DNA of 64,000 bases, from contig DIRP01000012.1 in assembly GCA_002427525.1 (NCBI GenBank), forward strand, positions 190,428 to 254,427. Reading direction: 5' to 3'. The position numbers and the translations under genes were made by a program. Below are positions 18,124-25,886 of the stretch, one piece after another (positions within the stretch are counted from its first letter, which is position 1; each line of letters opens with the position of its first letter). This stretch comes from Bacteroidales bacterium UBA5433. GTDB lineage: Bacteria; Bacteroidota; Bacteroidia; Bacteroidales; UBA932. A model generated the notes under the pieces. It had not been told where the DNA came from. It was given only the letters and a program-made list of their open reading frames with translations, and did no database searches.

Positions 18124-19368
18124 CTATTCTGTTGTATCGTTTTCAAATTCTGAGCGCAAGATGCGGACGACGTCTGTTACGGTTTCTTCTTCCAAATCTG
18201 CTCTTCTGATCAATTCCGGTATGGGTATGGCTAAAACACTTTTTGCCGTATCGCAGCCAATTTGTTTGAGGGCATCCAGAATCCACTGATCAATTTCGTC
18301 ATTAAACTCATCCAGCATAACGTCTTCTTCGTCCTCGTCCACTTCCCTGAAAACATCAATTTCATACCCTATGAGCATGCCTGCCAGTTTGATGTTGGAG
18401 CCTCCTTTTCCAATAGCCAAAGATACTTCATTGGGTTTCAGGTAAACTCCCACACGTTTTTCTTCTTCATTAATCCTTATAGAAGTGATTTTGGCCGGAC
18501 TTAACGCCCTTTGGATGAGCAATTGCGGATTGGTTGTCCAGTTGATAATATCTATGTTCTCATTTCTTAGCTCCCTGACAATCCCATGGATCCGGGAACC
18601 CTTAACGCCCACGCAGGCTCCCACCGGGTCTATGCGGTCATCATAAGATTCTACCGCAACTTTTGCACGTTCTCCCGGAATACGGACAATTTTCTTAATA
18701 GTAATAAGTCCGTCGTATATTTCTGGTACATCTTGTTCAAAAAGCCTTTCCAGGAATTTGGGGGCTGTACGCGACAGGGTGATCACGGGTACGTTGTTCC
18801 GCATTTCAACAGATATAACAACGGCCCGTACAGTATCACCTTTCCGGAAGTAGTCGCTGGGAATTTGCTCCGATTTGGGCAAAATGAGTTCGTTCCCTTC
18901 CTCGTCCAGAACAAGGACTTCTTTTTTCCACACCTGGTAAACTTCTCCCACCAGGATTTCACCTACCCGCTCTATGTATTTCGCATACACATTGGCTTTT
19001 TCAATATCCATAATCCTGCCGGCTAAATTCTGTCGAAGGGTTAGAATGCCGCGGCGTCCAAACTCAGAAAGCTTGACTTCTTCTGTGTAGGACTCTCCGA
19101 CTTCGTAGGAGTCGTCAATTTTTGATACTTCTGCCAGGGAGATCTGGGTGTTTGGGTCTTCGACCGTTTCCACTACTTCTCTGTTTCTCCAGATTTCAAA
19201 ATCTCCTTTGTCGATATTTATTATAACATCAAAATTATCTGTACTCCCATACATTTTAGTTAACTGGGAACGGAAAACATCTTCCAGGACGCTCATCATA
19301 GTAGGGCGGTCTATGTTCTTCAATTCCTTGAATTCAGCGAATGTACTGATCAGATTTAAACCTTCCAT
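18124..19368 (-). CDS. nusA: Transcription termination/antitermination factor NusA
   Basis: RNA polymerase-binding factor. N-terminal domain (about 1-125), S1 domain (about 135-200, GEVYQVWKKEVLV), then KH1 and KH2 (about 230-345; VGACVGVKGSRIHGIV and LAIGKGGSNIKLAG are the two GxxG loops). The C-terminal part is short (about 414 in total) as in other Bacteroidota, without the E. coli acidic repeats. infB follows at 15 bp. The usual first gene of this operon, rimP, is not upstream: beyond the start are only a leader, a promoter and the divergent lpxD. Confidence 0.96.
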   Translation of the reverse strand: MEGLNLISTFAEFKELKNIDRPTMMSVLEDVFRSQLTKMYGSTDNFDVIINIDKGDFEIWRNREVVETVEDPNTQISLAEVSKIDDSYEVGESYTEEVKLSEFGRRGILTLRQNLAGRIMDIEKANVYAKYIERVGEILVGEVYQVWKKEVLVLDEEGNELILPKSEQIPSDYFRKGDTVRAVVISVEMRNNVPVITLSRTAPKFLERLFEQDVPEIYDGLITIKKIVRIPGERAKVAVESYDDRIDPVGACVGVKGSRIHGIVRELRNENIDIINWTTNPQLLIQRALSPAKITSIRINEEEKRVGVYLKPNEVSLAIGKGGSNIKLAGMLIGYEIDVFREVDEDEEDVMLDEFNDEIDQWILDALKQIGCDTAKSVLAIPIPELIRRADLEEETVTDVVRILRSEFENDTTE

Positions 19369-19391
19369 TATCGGTAATCTTATTTTTTGTA

Positions 19392-19417
19392 ATAAAAAAG
19401 AGGACCAAGGTCCTCTT
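19392..19417 (-). terminator. Intrinsic-terminator-like hairpin in the nusA leader (candidate attenuator)
   Basis: On the minus strand a 9-bp perfect stem (AAGAGGACC / GGTCCTCTT, 19409-19417 with 19398-19406) with a 2-nt apex is followed at once by TTTTTTATT (19391-19398 read leftward; the last stem pairs use the first of these). It lies between the promoter at 19439-19470 and the nusA start at 19368, so it should be transcribed in the leader. Form and position fit an attenuator. Confidence 0.7.
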
Positions 19418-19438
19418 GCACATGTTCCTAATCAACTG

Positions 19439-19470
19439 CAAATTTAATTATATTCCTGATTCTTAACAAA
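19439..19470 (-). promoter_or_regulatory. Bacteroidales promoter for nusA-infB
   Basis: On the minus strand TTTG (19467-19470), 20-bp spacer, TAAATTTG (19439-19446). The start point should be near 19433, giving a leader of about 65 nt that contains the hairpin at 19392-19417. A TATTTTTG at 19473-19480 on the plus strand may be the -7 box of the divergent lpxD operon, so the two promoters lie back to back. Confidence 0.72.
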
Positions 19471-19541
19471 TTTATTTTTGGATTTGCAATATTTCATTAT
19501 TGGAACGAAATTTGTTCAGAATCAGAAATACCAGGAAAGAT

Positions 19542-20531
19542 ATGGAACTAACAGCCCAAATGATCGCAGACCAACTGCAAGGAGAGGTTGCGGGGAATCC
19601 CCACGTCATTGTTAAAAGTGTTGCCCGCATTGAATACGGTAAGCCGGGAACGGTTTGTTTTCTTGCCAATTTGAAATATGAAAAGCACTTATACAAGACA
19701 AAGGCATCTGTTGTTTTGGTTAATAGGAATTTTTCACCAAAAGGAGAAATTCAGGCTACGTTGGTAAGGGTAGATGATGCCTACGTTGCCGTAGCTCGGC
19801 TGATAGGCATGTTTGCTGTAGGAAAGAAGAAGGATGGCTGGGAATTTCCACACACCGTTTTGCGCAGGGCCACTATAGGTAAAAAAGTATATCTTGGAGC
19901 ACACAGTTATATTGGTAAACGTTCTTTTATTGGAAATGGCGCTCAGATTTACCCGCAAGTATATATTGGCGAACGGGTGAGGATTGGGGCAGGTACCATT
20001 TTGTATCCGGGCGTTAAGGTATATGATGAGTGTATTATTGGAGAAAATTGTATCATCCATGCCAACGCTGTAATTGGGTCGGACGGATTTGGTTTTGCTC
20101 CAACTAAAGAGGGAACGTACCTGAAAATTCCCCAGACCGGAAATGTGGTTATTGAAGACAATGTGGAAATTGGAGCCAACACGGTCATAGACAGAGCTAC
20201 CATGGGGTCAACCATTATTCGTAAGGGAGTTAAACTGGACAATCTGATTCAGATTGCCCACAACGTGGAAGTAGGAGCCCATACGGTAATAGCCGCACAG
20301 TCCGGTATTGCCGGATCTACACGATTGGGAAGCCATTGTATGGTGGGAGGGCAGGCCGGATTTGCAGGGCACCTGACCGTTGCTTCCGAAACAAAGGTAG
20401 GAGCTCAGGCGGGAGTGATTGGGTCTGTGAAGGAAGAAGGGACGACTTTGCTGGGTATGCCGGCTATTGATCACAAAACGTACATGAAGGCGTATGCGCT
20501 TTTCAAGAAAACAGGGCAGCGGGGAAAATGA
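19542..20531 (+). CDS. lpxD: UDP-3-O-(3-hydroxyacyl)glucosamine N-acyltransferase
   Basis: Adds the second hydroxyacyl chain in lipid A synthesis. The N-terminal uridine-binding domain (MELTAQMIADQLQG ... FLANLKYEKHLY) is followed by a left-handed beta-helix of hexapeptide repeats (about 105-300) with the catalytic His in LIQIAHNVEVGAH. I start it at the ATG at 19542, where the family begins; a TTG at 19500 would add 14 residues without homologous character. 329 residues is slightly shorter than the usual 340-345. It overlaps lpxC by 4 bp (ATGA) and starts the lpxD-lpxC-lpxA-wbqC operon. Confidence 0.95.
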   Translation: MELTAQMIADQLQGEVAGNPHVIVKSVARIEYGKPGTVCFLANLKYEKHLYKTKASVVLVNRNFSPKGEIQATLVRVDDAYVAVARLIGMFAVGKKKDGWEFPHTVLRRATIGKKVYLGAHSYIGKRSFIGNGAQIYPQVYIGERVRIGAGTILYPGVKVYDECIIGENCIIHANAVIGSDGFGFAPTKEGTYLKIPQTGNVVIEDNVEIGANTVIDRATMGSTIIRKGVKLDNLIQIAHNVEVGAHTVIAAQSGIAGSTRLGSHCMVGGQAGFAGHLTVASETKVGAQAGVIGSVKEEGTTLLGMPAIDHKTYMKAYALFKKTGQRGK

Positions 20532-21454
20532 AACAACAAACCATCCGGAGAGAAATAACGTTCAAAGGAACGGGTTTGCATACCGGTCATCCTGTTGAGA
20601 TGCATATCCTGCCCGCTCCCGAAGGATACGGTATTTGTTTTCAACGAACAGATGTACAGAAACAACCGGTAATACCTGCCCAGGCCTGTTACGTTGCCCA
20701 TACAAACAGAAGTACTGTTTTAGCGCTTGATGGAGCAGAAGTAGGAACTACGGAACACTTGCTGGCGGCTTTGTATGGTATGGGGATTGATAACGCACAT
20801 ATAAACCTGAACGGTCCCGAGGTTCCTATCCTGGACGGTAGCGCATGGCCTTTTGCCCTTGCACTGAAAGATACGGGGGTTGTAGTGCAACAAGAGGAAA
20901 GAACGTATTTTACACCTCAAACTCCTATTTTTTATGAAGAAAAAGATACCGGAACGTCCATTATAGTAATTCCTGCACCTGTTTTTTCAGTTGGTATGCT
21001 TGTAGATTTTACTCCGCGGTTGGTGGGCAAGCAGGGATTTTATTATTCGTCAGCGATAGATTTTCTTCAAGATTTGGCTCCGGCCAGAACGTTTGTGTTT
21101 CTGGACGAAGTATTGCCTCTTTTAAAAAAAGGGCTGATAAAGGGGGGGGATATGGACAATGCCCTGGTAATAGCAGATCAGGAAGTGGATGCAGCAGATA
21201 TGAGGTTGCTGCAGATGCTGTTTAAAGATTCCGCCAGGCATTTGCATACGGGATATATAAATAAGGAAGGACTGCGTTTTCCCAACGAATGTGCCAGGCA
21301 TAAAACGGTGGATTTGTTGGGAGATTTGATGCTGGCAGGGAAACGCCTCCATGCTTTAGTAGCCGCACATAAGCCGGGACACAAAGCCAATGTTGCCGTT
21401 GCCCGGATGATAAGAAACCAATGTTTAGACAATGAAAGCAGCGCAAAAATTTAA
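20528..21454 (+). CDS. lpxC: UDP-3-O-acyl-N-acetylglucosamine deacetylase, single-domain
   Basis: Zinc deacetylase for the committed step of lipid A synthesis. Zinc ligands are visible in TTEHLLAALYG (His77) and ARHKTVDLLGD (His258, Asp262), with the conserved His in AAHKPGHKANVA near 281-285. Length is 308, equal to E. coli LpxC. In most Bacteroidota this gene is fused to fabZ, giving a protein of about 460 residues; here the frame ends right after the LpxC domain and the last 23 bp overlap the lpxA start, so no FabZ part remains. The junction ends in a short non-conserved tail, NQCLDNESSAKI. Confidence 0.95.
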   Translation: MKQQTIRREITFKGTGLHTGHPVEMHILPAPEGYGICFQRTDVQKQPVIPAQACYVAHTNRSTVLALDGAEVGTTEHLLAALYGMGIDNAHINLNGPEVPILDGSAWPFALALKDTGVVVQQEERTYFTPQTPIFYEEKDTGTSIIVIPAPVFSVGMLVDFTPRLVGKQGFYYSSAIDFLQDLAPARTFVFLDEVLPLLKKGLIKGGDMDNALVIADQEVDAADMRLLQMLFKDSARHLHTGYINKEGLRFPNECARHKTVDLLGDLMLAGKRLHALVAAHKPGHKANVAVARMIRNQCLDNESSAKI

Positions 21455-22235
21455 TGTGGTACATCCCGGTGCAAAATTGGGAGCGGGTGTAGAGGTGGGA
21501 CCTTTTACAACCATAGCGGAACATGTAGAAATTGGAGAAGGTACCGTTATCGGCCCCCATGTCTGCATTATGGATTACGTACGTATTGGTGCCGGTTGTA
21601 AGATTTTTCCCGGAGCTGTCATTGGTGCCATTCCTCAGGATTTGAAATTTGCCGGAGAGGTATCGTATGTTGACATTGGCAATAACGTGATCGTACGCGA
21701 ATATGCCACCATCAACAGAGGTACACGCGCCAGTGGTAAAGGGGTTACAAAAATTGAGGACAATTGTCTGATTATGAGCTATGTGCATGTGGCTCATGAT
21801 TGTCATATTAAACAACATGTCATTTTGACATCTTATGTAGGATTGGCAGGTGAAACGGATGTAGATGATTATGCCATCCTGGGCGGTGCTTCCGCAGTAC
21901 ATCAGTTTTCACACATAGGTACACATGCCATGGTGGCAGGAGGTTCTCATATTAGAAAAGATGTGCCTCCTTATGTACTTGCCGGACGCGACCCCCTGTG
22001 TTTTGGAGGGGTTAATATCATTGGTTTACGTCGACACGGTTTTACCCAGCAACAAATTGAAAGAATCAGGGACGTGTACAGGATTATTTACCAAGTGGGG
22101 ATGAACGTAAGCGATGCTTGCCGTAAAGTGGAAGAAGTGCTTGAACCCTCTGTGGAACAGGATATTATTCTTTCTTTCATACGGTCTTCGCAACGGGGAA
22201 TTATCCCTCATAAAGCAAATATTCCGGATGATTAG
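21432..22235 (+). CDS. lpxA: Acyl-ACP--UDP-N-acetylglucosamine O-acyltransferase
   Basis: First enzyme of lipid A synthesis. Hexapeptide-repeat beta-helix (about residues 8-190) followed by a helical C-terminal region. The catalytic His is in YVHVAHDCHIK, and INRGTRASGKG is the typical substrate loop. 267 residues is close to the usual 255-262. The start overlaps lpxC by 23 bp and the end overlaps the WbqC-like gene by 8 bp (ATGATTAG), so the operon is tightly packed. Confidence 0.96.
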   Translation: MKAAQKFNVVHPGAKLGAGVEVGPFTTIAEHVEIGEGTVIGPHVCIMDYVRIGAGCKIFPGAVIGAIPQDLKFAGEVSYVDIGNNVIVREYATINRGTRASGKGVTKIEDNCLIMSYVHVAHDCHIKQHVILTSYVGLAGETDVDDYAILGGASAVHQFSHIGTHAMVAGGSHIRKDVPPYVLAGRDPLCFGGVNIIGLRRHGFTQQQIERIRDVYRIIYQVGMNVSDACRKVEEVLEPSVEQDIILSFIRSSQRGIIPHKANIPDD

Positions 22236-22836
22236 TGAGCGAACAACGGGTTGGTTTCCTACTGCATACTGGCCTCCCATAACTTTTTTCTCTCTTGTAT
22301 ACCCTAACGGTATATGGGTTGTAGAACAACACGAACATTATACCAAACAAACCGTTCGCAACCGGTGCTCCATTTGCGGTGCCAACGGACCGCAGGATCT
22401 GATTATTCCGGTTAAACGTAAAAGAGGAAGCAAGACGATGATTCAAGATGTCATGCTGGATCTGTCACAGGATTGGCAGCGCATCCACTGGCTGGCGCTG
22501 GAATCTGCCTACAGTTCATCTCCTTTTTATGAGTATTACCGAGAGGAAATAAGGCAGTTTTATACATGCACCGGACAGGTTTCACTTTTTGAATACAATT
22601 TGTCTATTCTTACATGGTGTCTGGATGTCTTGCAAGCAGATATTTCCATACATGTTACAGACAGGTACCTCCCGGACTACGGAGAAAGAGATTACCGCTA
22701 CCGGCTTCCTTCGGTAAATACGAAACCTTATTATCAGGTTTTCTCCTACAAGCAGGGATTTGTACCGGGACAGAGTATTCTGGATCTTATTCTGAATGAA
22801 GGTCCGGAAGCCTGGAAAGGATTCCGGACCGAATGA
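22228..22836 (+). CDS. WbqC-family protein
   Basis: About 202 residues. The N-terminus TAYWPPITFFSLVY with EQHEHYTKQTVRNRC matches the WbqC family, found beside O-antigen and lipid A genes; the conserved HExxxKQxxRNRC part is complete. The biochemical role of the family is not settled. I begin it at the ATG at 22228, inside the lpxA stop (8-bp overlap), because the conserved STAYxPPI part lies right after; a longer frame reaching back to 22114 would lie within lpxA. Its position at the end of the lpx operon fits envelope glycan or glycolipid synthesis. Confidence 0.85.
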   Translation: MISERTTGWFPTAYWPPITFFSLVYPNGIWVVEQHEHYTKQTVRNRCSICGANGPQDLIIPVKRKRGSKTMIQDVMLDLSQDWQRIHWLALESAYSSSPFYEYYREEIRQFYTCTGQVSLFEYNLSILTWCLDVLQADISIHVTDRYLPDYGERDYRYRLPSVNTKPYYQVFSYKQGFVPGQSILDLILNEGPEAWKGFRTE

Positions 22837-22841
22837 CACGT

Positions 22842-24371
22842 TTAAAAACGAAAGCCTAAGGTCAGGGCTACCCGTAAGCGTGATAAGGTGTTGATTCCCG
22901 GAGCCGGCTGGCCTTCAATATCGTACAGTGAAAAATATTCACTCTGCTTAAGGCGGTATGAAGCACCCAGGTCTGCAAAGAATTGTTTTCCTCGTATGCC
23001 CAGTCCGCCGGATACCATATGGGTGTCGGGCAACCCCTCTTCTCCGGCACTGTAAAAACTGTAACCGCCCCGGAGGGCTATTAAAGAAGCTATTCTGACT
23101 TCTGCTCCTGCTCTGAAAATATGGGACATTTTAAATTGGTACGCACTGGAACCGTTACGAATATCCCGGTTTTCATCTTCAAAAACCGTTCTGTCGTGAT
23201 ACGCCGCCATGTGCATGGTTGTATAATCGACACCTTCGTAATCGAGTGTAATCAGTCCCACGTTGCCAAATACGTAGGACAAACCTGCGTTGTAACGCCA
23301 TGGGGTACGTACTTTATAGGAATACGTTCCGTAAGGGCTATCTGCATACTCTTTGCCATCCAGGAATTGGGCACTCATTTTTTCCTGCCACTCATCTGTA
23401 AGTGAAGTCCATGTTGGCGTTGTAACACTTAGTCCAAGACGCAGGTTGTCTACAAGGAGGGCAATGACCCCCAGCTTTACGTTGAATCCGGATCCTGTTG
23501 TAATCTGGCTGTACGTATGGGAGAAACTTGAAAAACCTGTTTGGAATTCCCGGGCGTTTTGGGCTGTTTCCGTAAATTTTTCGTACGTACGGTAGTAAAT
23601 GTTACGAAACGTCAGGCTGGTCCCGACAAAAATACGGTCATTGAAATTAAACCCCATGTTCAGCAGGTAATCCCCCATACTTCCTTTTGATTCTTTTAGA
23701 AAGCGCTGGTCCAGAAGTCCACCCACATAAATTTCTTTTTGTTCCTCGTCCAGGTTTTCTGTTCCTGCAATATACTGGTCATCCGTTCCGGGAACCAGGT
23801 CCAGCAGGTAGGTGTTCCAGGCCAGAATTGACCTCCAGGGAGCATTGGAATCGTAGTACGGGTTGTACCCATCTGTTGTTTGTTCCAGCTTATGGGAAGG
23901 AATTCCGTCAGTTAGGGTGGCAACGGGAGTGAGCCAGCTTGTGTTGGAACCGTTGTACCGTACAGAGGTAAGCTGTGTAAAGTCTTGTACCTTGTTGTAT
24001 CCCAAAGCATAAGAAAAGGAAACCAGCCCACGGCTGTTGGACGTATTCCGGGAACCAACGAACCCCAATTCCGACACACCCAACTTGTTGTACTTTTCAC
24101 TGTCCGGTTGTCCAAAATAATTTACCTGAGAAAATTCGGTAGTCAGTGCCGGAGTAAAAGTGATCTCGGCATAGGGGTAAAGGGCAGATGCTGCCGGGTT
24201 CAGACTGAGGGAGCCAAAATCTCCCCCCAGAGCTGTTCCTGCATTTCCAAAAGCCATGGACCTGGCAGTTCCCTGGTAACTTAGTTGTGAATACCTAAAA
24301 GCATCCCACGCGTTTTGTCCAAACAAGGAACAGGGAACAAGCAAAACTATAAGAATCAGGTGTTTTCTCAT
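22842..24371 (-). CDS. FadL/OmpP1/TodX-family outer membrane protein
   Basis: 509 residues with a cleavable signal peptide (MRKHLILIVLLVPCSLFGQ). The start of the mature protein, YQGTARSMAFGNAGTALGGDFGSLSLNPAA, is split by the family hatch pattern (AxGGAxxAxxxDxxxxxxNPA), and the rest alternates as a 14-strand beta barrel ending in an aromatic residue (TLGFRF). Such proteins take up hydrophobic compounds in other bacteria; the ligand here is not known. It converges on wbqC with a 5-bp gap. The Trp/Tyr-rich lipoprotein gene lies 51 bp upstream in the same direction. Confidence 0.88.
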   Translation of the reverse strand: MRKHLILIVLLVPCSLFGQNAWDAFRYSQLSYQGTARSMAFGNAGTALGGDFGSLSLNPAASALYPYAEITFTPALTTEFSQVNYFGQPDSEKYNKLGVSELGFVGSRNTSNSRGLVSFSYALGYNKVQDFTQLTSVRYNGSNTSWLTPVATLTDGIPSHKLEQTTDGYNPYYDSNAPWRSILAWNTYLLDLVPGTDDQYIAGTENLDEEQKEIYVGGLLDQRFLKESKGSMGDYLLNMGFNFNDRIFVGTSLTFRNIYYRTYEKFTETAQNAREFQTGFSSFSHTYSQITTGSGFNVKLGVIALLVDNLRLGLSVTTPTWTSLTDEWQEKMSAQFLDGKEYADSPYGTYSYKVRTPWRYNAGLSYVFGNVGLITLDYEGVDYTTMHMAAYHDRTVFEDENRDIRNGSSAYQFKMSHIFRAGAEVRIASLIALRGGYSFYSAGEEGLPDTHMVSGGLGIRGKQFFADLGASYRLKQSEYFSLYDIEGQPAPGINTLSRLRVALTLGFRF

Positions 24372-24422
24372 TGTAATTGGAGTAAGTAAAAATAGTATAC
24401 CCGGGTTCTTTGTTATTCCCGG

Positions 24423-25760
24423 TTACCTTCTGTGGTAAGAACTTCCGGAGCGCGAGCTTGTAGTACCGGTACTACCCGAGGTGCTGCCGGAATACGAAGA
24501 CCGCGAACCTGAACTTACACTGCTACGCGTTCCCGAGACAGCAGCATTGCCGGAAGACGTATTGCTTCTGTAAGAGGAAGACCTGCTTTCTGTGGTAGAA
24601 GTATTGCTTCTGGTAGTAGAAGTACTGCTTCTGGATGTGCCCGAATTGCTTCTTACACCGGATTCGGAATTGTTCCGTTGGTTGACGGTTGTGGAAGAAC
24701 GTTGTCCTTCCCGGTAAAAGCTACGGCTGTTGCCGGGGTTTGTTGTAGTAGTTGTAGTATTTTTTGAGGCATTGGAAGACCTGCGGTAGAACGTGTTTTC
24801 ACCGGCAGATTGCTCAGTACGTGATACCGCCCCATCAGTTCCTTCTCTGTATACGGCTCCCGATCCGGTAGCCTGGTTTGTGGTTCTGTTTACCCTGCTG
24901 TATTCTGTAGCCTTGCCGGTTTCACGAACGCTTTCTTCTCTGGCTCCCGATACCTGATTGATTTGTGGGTTAACCCTTCTGTAGGATCCGCCGGAACGTG
25001 ATGTGGCTGATGCTGTACCCGAAGATGTGCCTGCTGGGTTCATCTTGTCACCGGGAGTTACGCGACGTGCGTTTCTGTTGTCTGTTCCGTAGGTAGGTTT
25101 ATTATGGCGGTTTGCCTGGTATGGCGGGTATGGATTGTGATAGGGATTGTATGGATTGTAATAGGAAAACCCGTAGCCCCATCCGGGGTAATACCAGTCA
25201 TAATACCAATACGGTAGGTACCAGTAACTAGAGAACCTGTACGGAGAATACCACCAGGGATTATGCCAATGAGGAGAATACCACCAGGGGTTATGCCAAT
25301 AAGGCGAATACCAATGGGAATAGTATCCCCAATAGTTGTAAGGTCCGTAACCATACCAGGAGCCGTAATACCAGTCATCCATTGCAAAGTTCATGTTGAT
25401 AGTCAGGGAGAAATTATCTTCCGGATTATCGTTGAACATTTCCAGTTTTCGTTCGTAAGAATCATCCTGCGTATTCATAATCAGGTAGGTGGTACCCGAT
25501 TTTACATCTATATCAACAGTACCCTCCGGGTCTGTGTAAACAGTTTCTACACGTGTGCCTTCCCTGCCGGCCTGCTCAAGTGTCTTGTTCTTCAACTCTT
25601 CAGCTTCCTGAGCTGTAGCAAACAGGTGTACACGGGCCGTCACCCCCGGCCTGAGATACGTAGCGTCATCGTATGCAGAAGAAGCTGTGTGGTAACTTGT
25701 TCCGCATGAAACTACCAACAGTCCGGCGAACATTATCCAAATGGAAAATAATTTTTTCAT
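24423..25760 (-). CDS. Lipoprotein with Trp/Tyr/Pro-rich repeats and Ser/Thr-rich tail, unknown function
   Basis: 445 residues. Lipoprotein signal with Cys19 (LLVVSC). Residues ~30-120 form a polar domain. Residues ~130-215 are an extreme Trp/Tyr/Pro/His/Gly region made of imperfect ten-residue units such as WWYSPHWHNP. From about 220 the protein is Ser/Thr/Asn/Arg-rich and probably unstructured to the end. I do not recognise a characterised family. Aromatic repeats plus a disordered tail suggest a surface or matrix structure, by inference. Unusually for this phylum, the start is preceded by a perfect SD sequence (see 25765-25772). Confidence 0.7.
   Translation of the reverse strand: MKKLFSIWIMFAGLLVVSCGTSYHTASSAYDDATYLRPGVTARVHLFATAQEAEELKNKTLEQAGREGTRVETVYTDPEGTVDIDVKSGTTYLIMNTQDDSYERKLEMFNDNPEDNFSLTINMNFAMDDWYYGSWYGYGPYNYWGYYSHWYSPYWHNPWWYSPHWHNPWWYSPYRFSSYWYLPYWYYDWYYPGWGYGFSYYNPYNPYHNPYPPYQANRHNKPTYGTDNRNARRVTPGDKMNPAGTSSGTASATSRSGGSYRRVNPQINQVSGAREESVRETGKATEYSRVNRTTNQATGSGAVYREGTDGAVSRTEQSAGENTFYRRSSNASKNTTTTTTNPGNSRSFYREGQRSSTTVNQRNNSESGVRSNSGTSRSSTSTTRSNTSTTESRSSSYRSNTSSGNAAVSGTRSSVSSGSRSSYSGSTSGSTGTTSSRSGSSYHRR
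25246..25305. repeat. Two 30-bp tandem repeat units in the Trp/Tyr-rich lipoprotein gene
   Basis: Units 25246-25275 and 25276-25305 differ at only a few bases and each encode ten residues (WWYSPHWHNP type, minus strand). A third partial unit starts at 25306. The repeat keeps frame and could change copy number by slippage. Confidence 0.8.
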
Positions 25761-25764
25761 TTTG

Positions 25765-25772
25765 CACCTCCT
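25765..25772 (-). promoter_or_regulatory. Perfect Shine-Dalgarno site before the lipoprotein gene
   Basis: On the minus strand AGGAGGTG lies 4 nt (AGGAGG core 6 nt) before the ATG at 25758-25760. It is complementary to the full anti-SD sequence of 16S rRNA. Starts elsewhere in the window lack such a site, as is normal in Bacteroidota, so this one is exceptional and fixes the start codon. Confidence 0.75.
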
Positions 25773-25886
25773 GTAATTAATTGTTTCAAATTATGTACTT
25801 TTGCATCAAATATACAAAAAAGCCGGTAAATGCCAGGTTTTTTAATAAAAAATGTTACAAATTTTGTACCAATAAACAGAGGGGAA

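Noticed and set aside
22114..22227. N-terminal extension of the WbqC gene into lpxA
   Set aside because: The extra 38 residues lie wholly within lpxA and the WbqC family starts at 22228.
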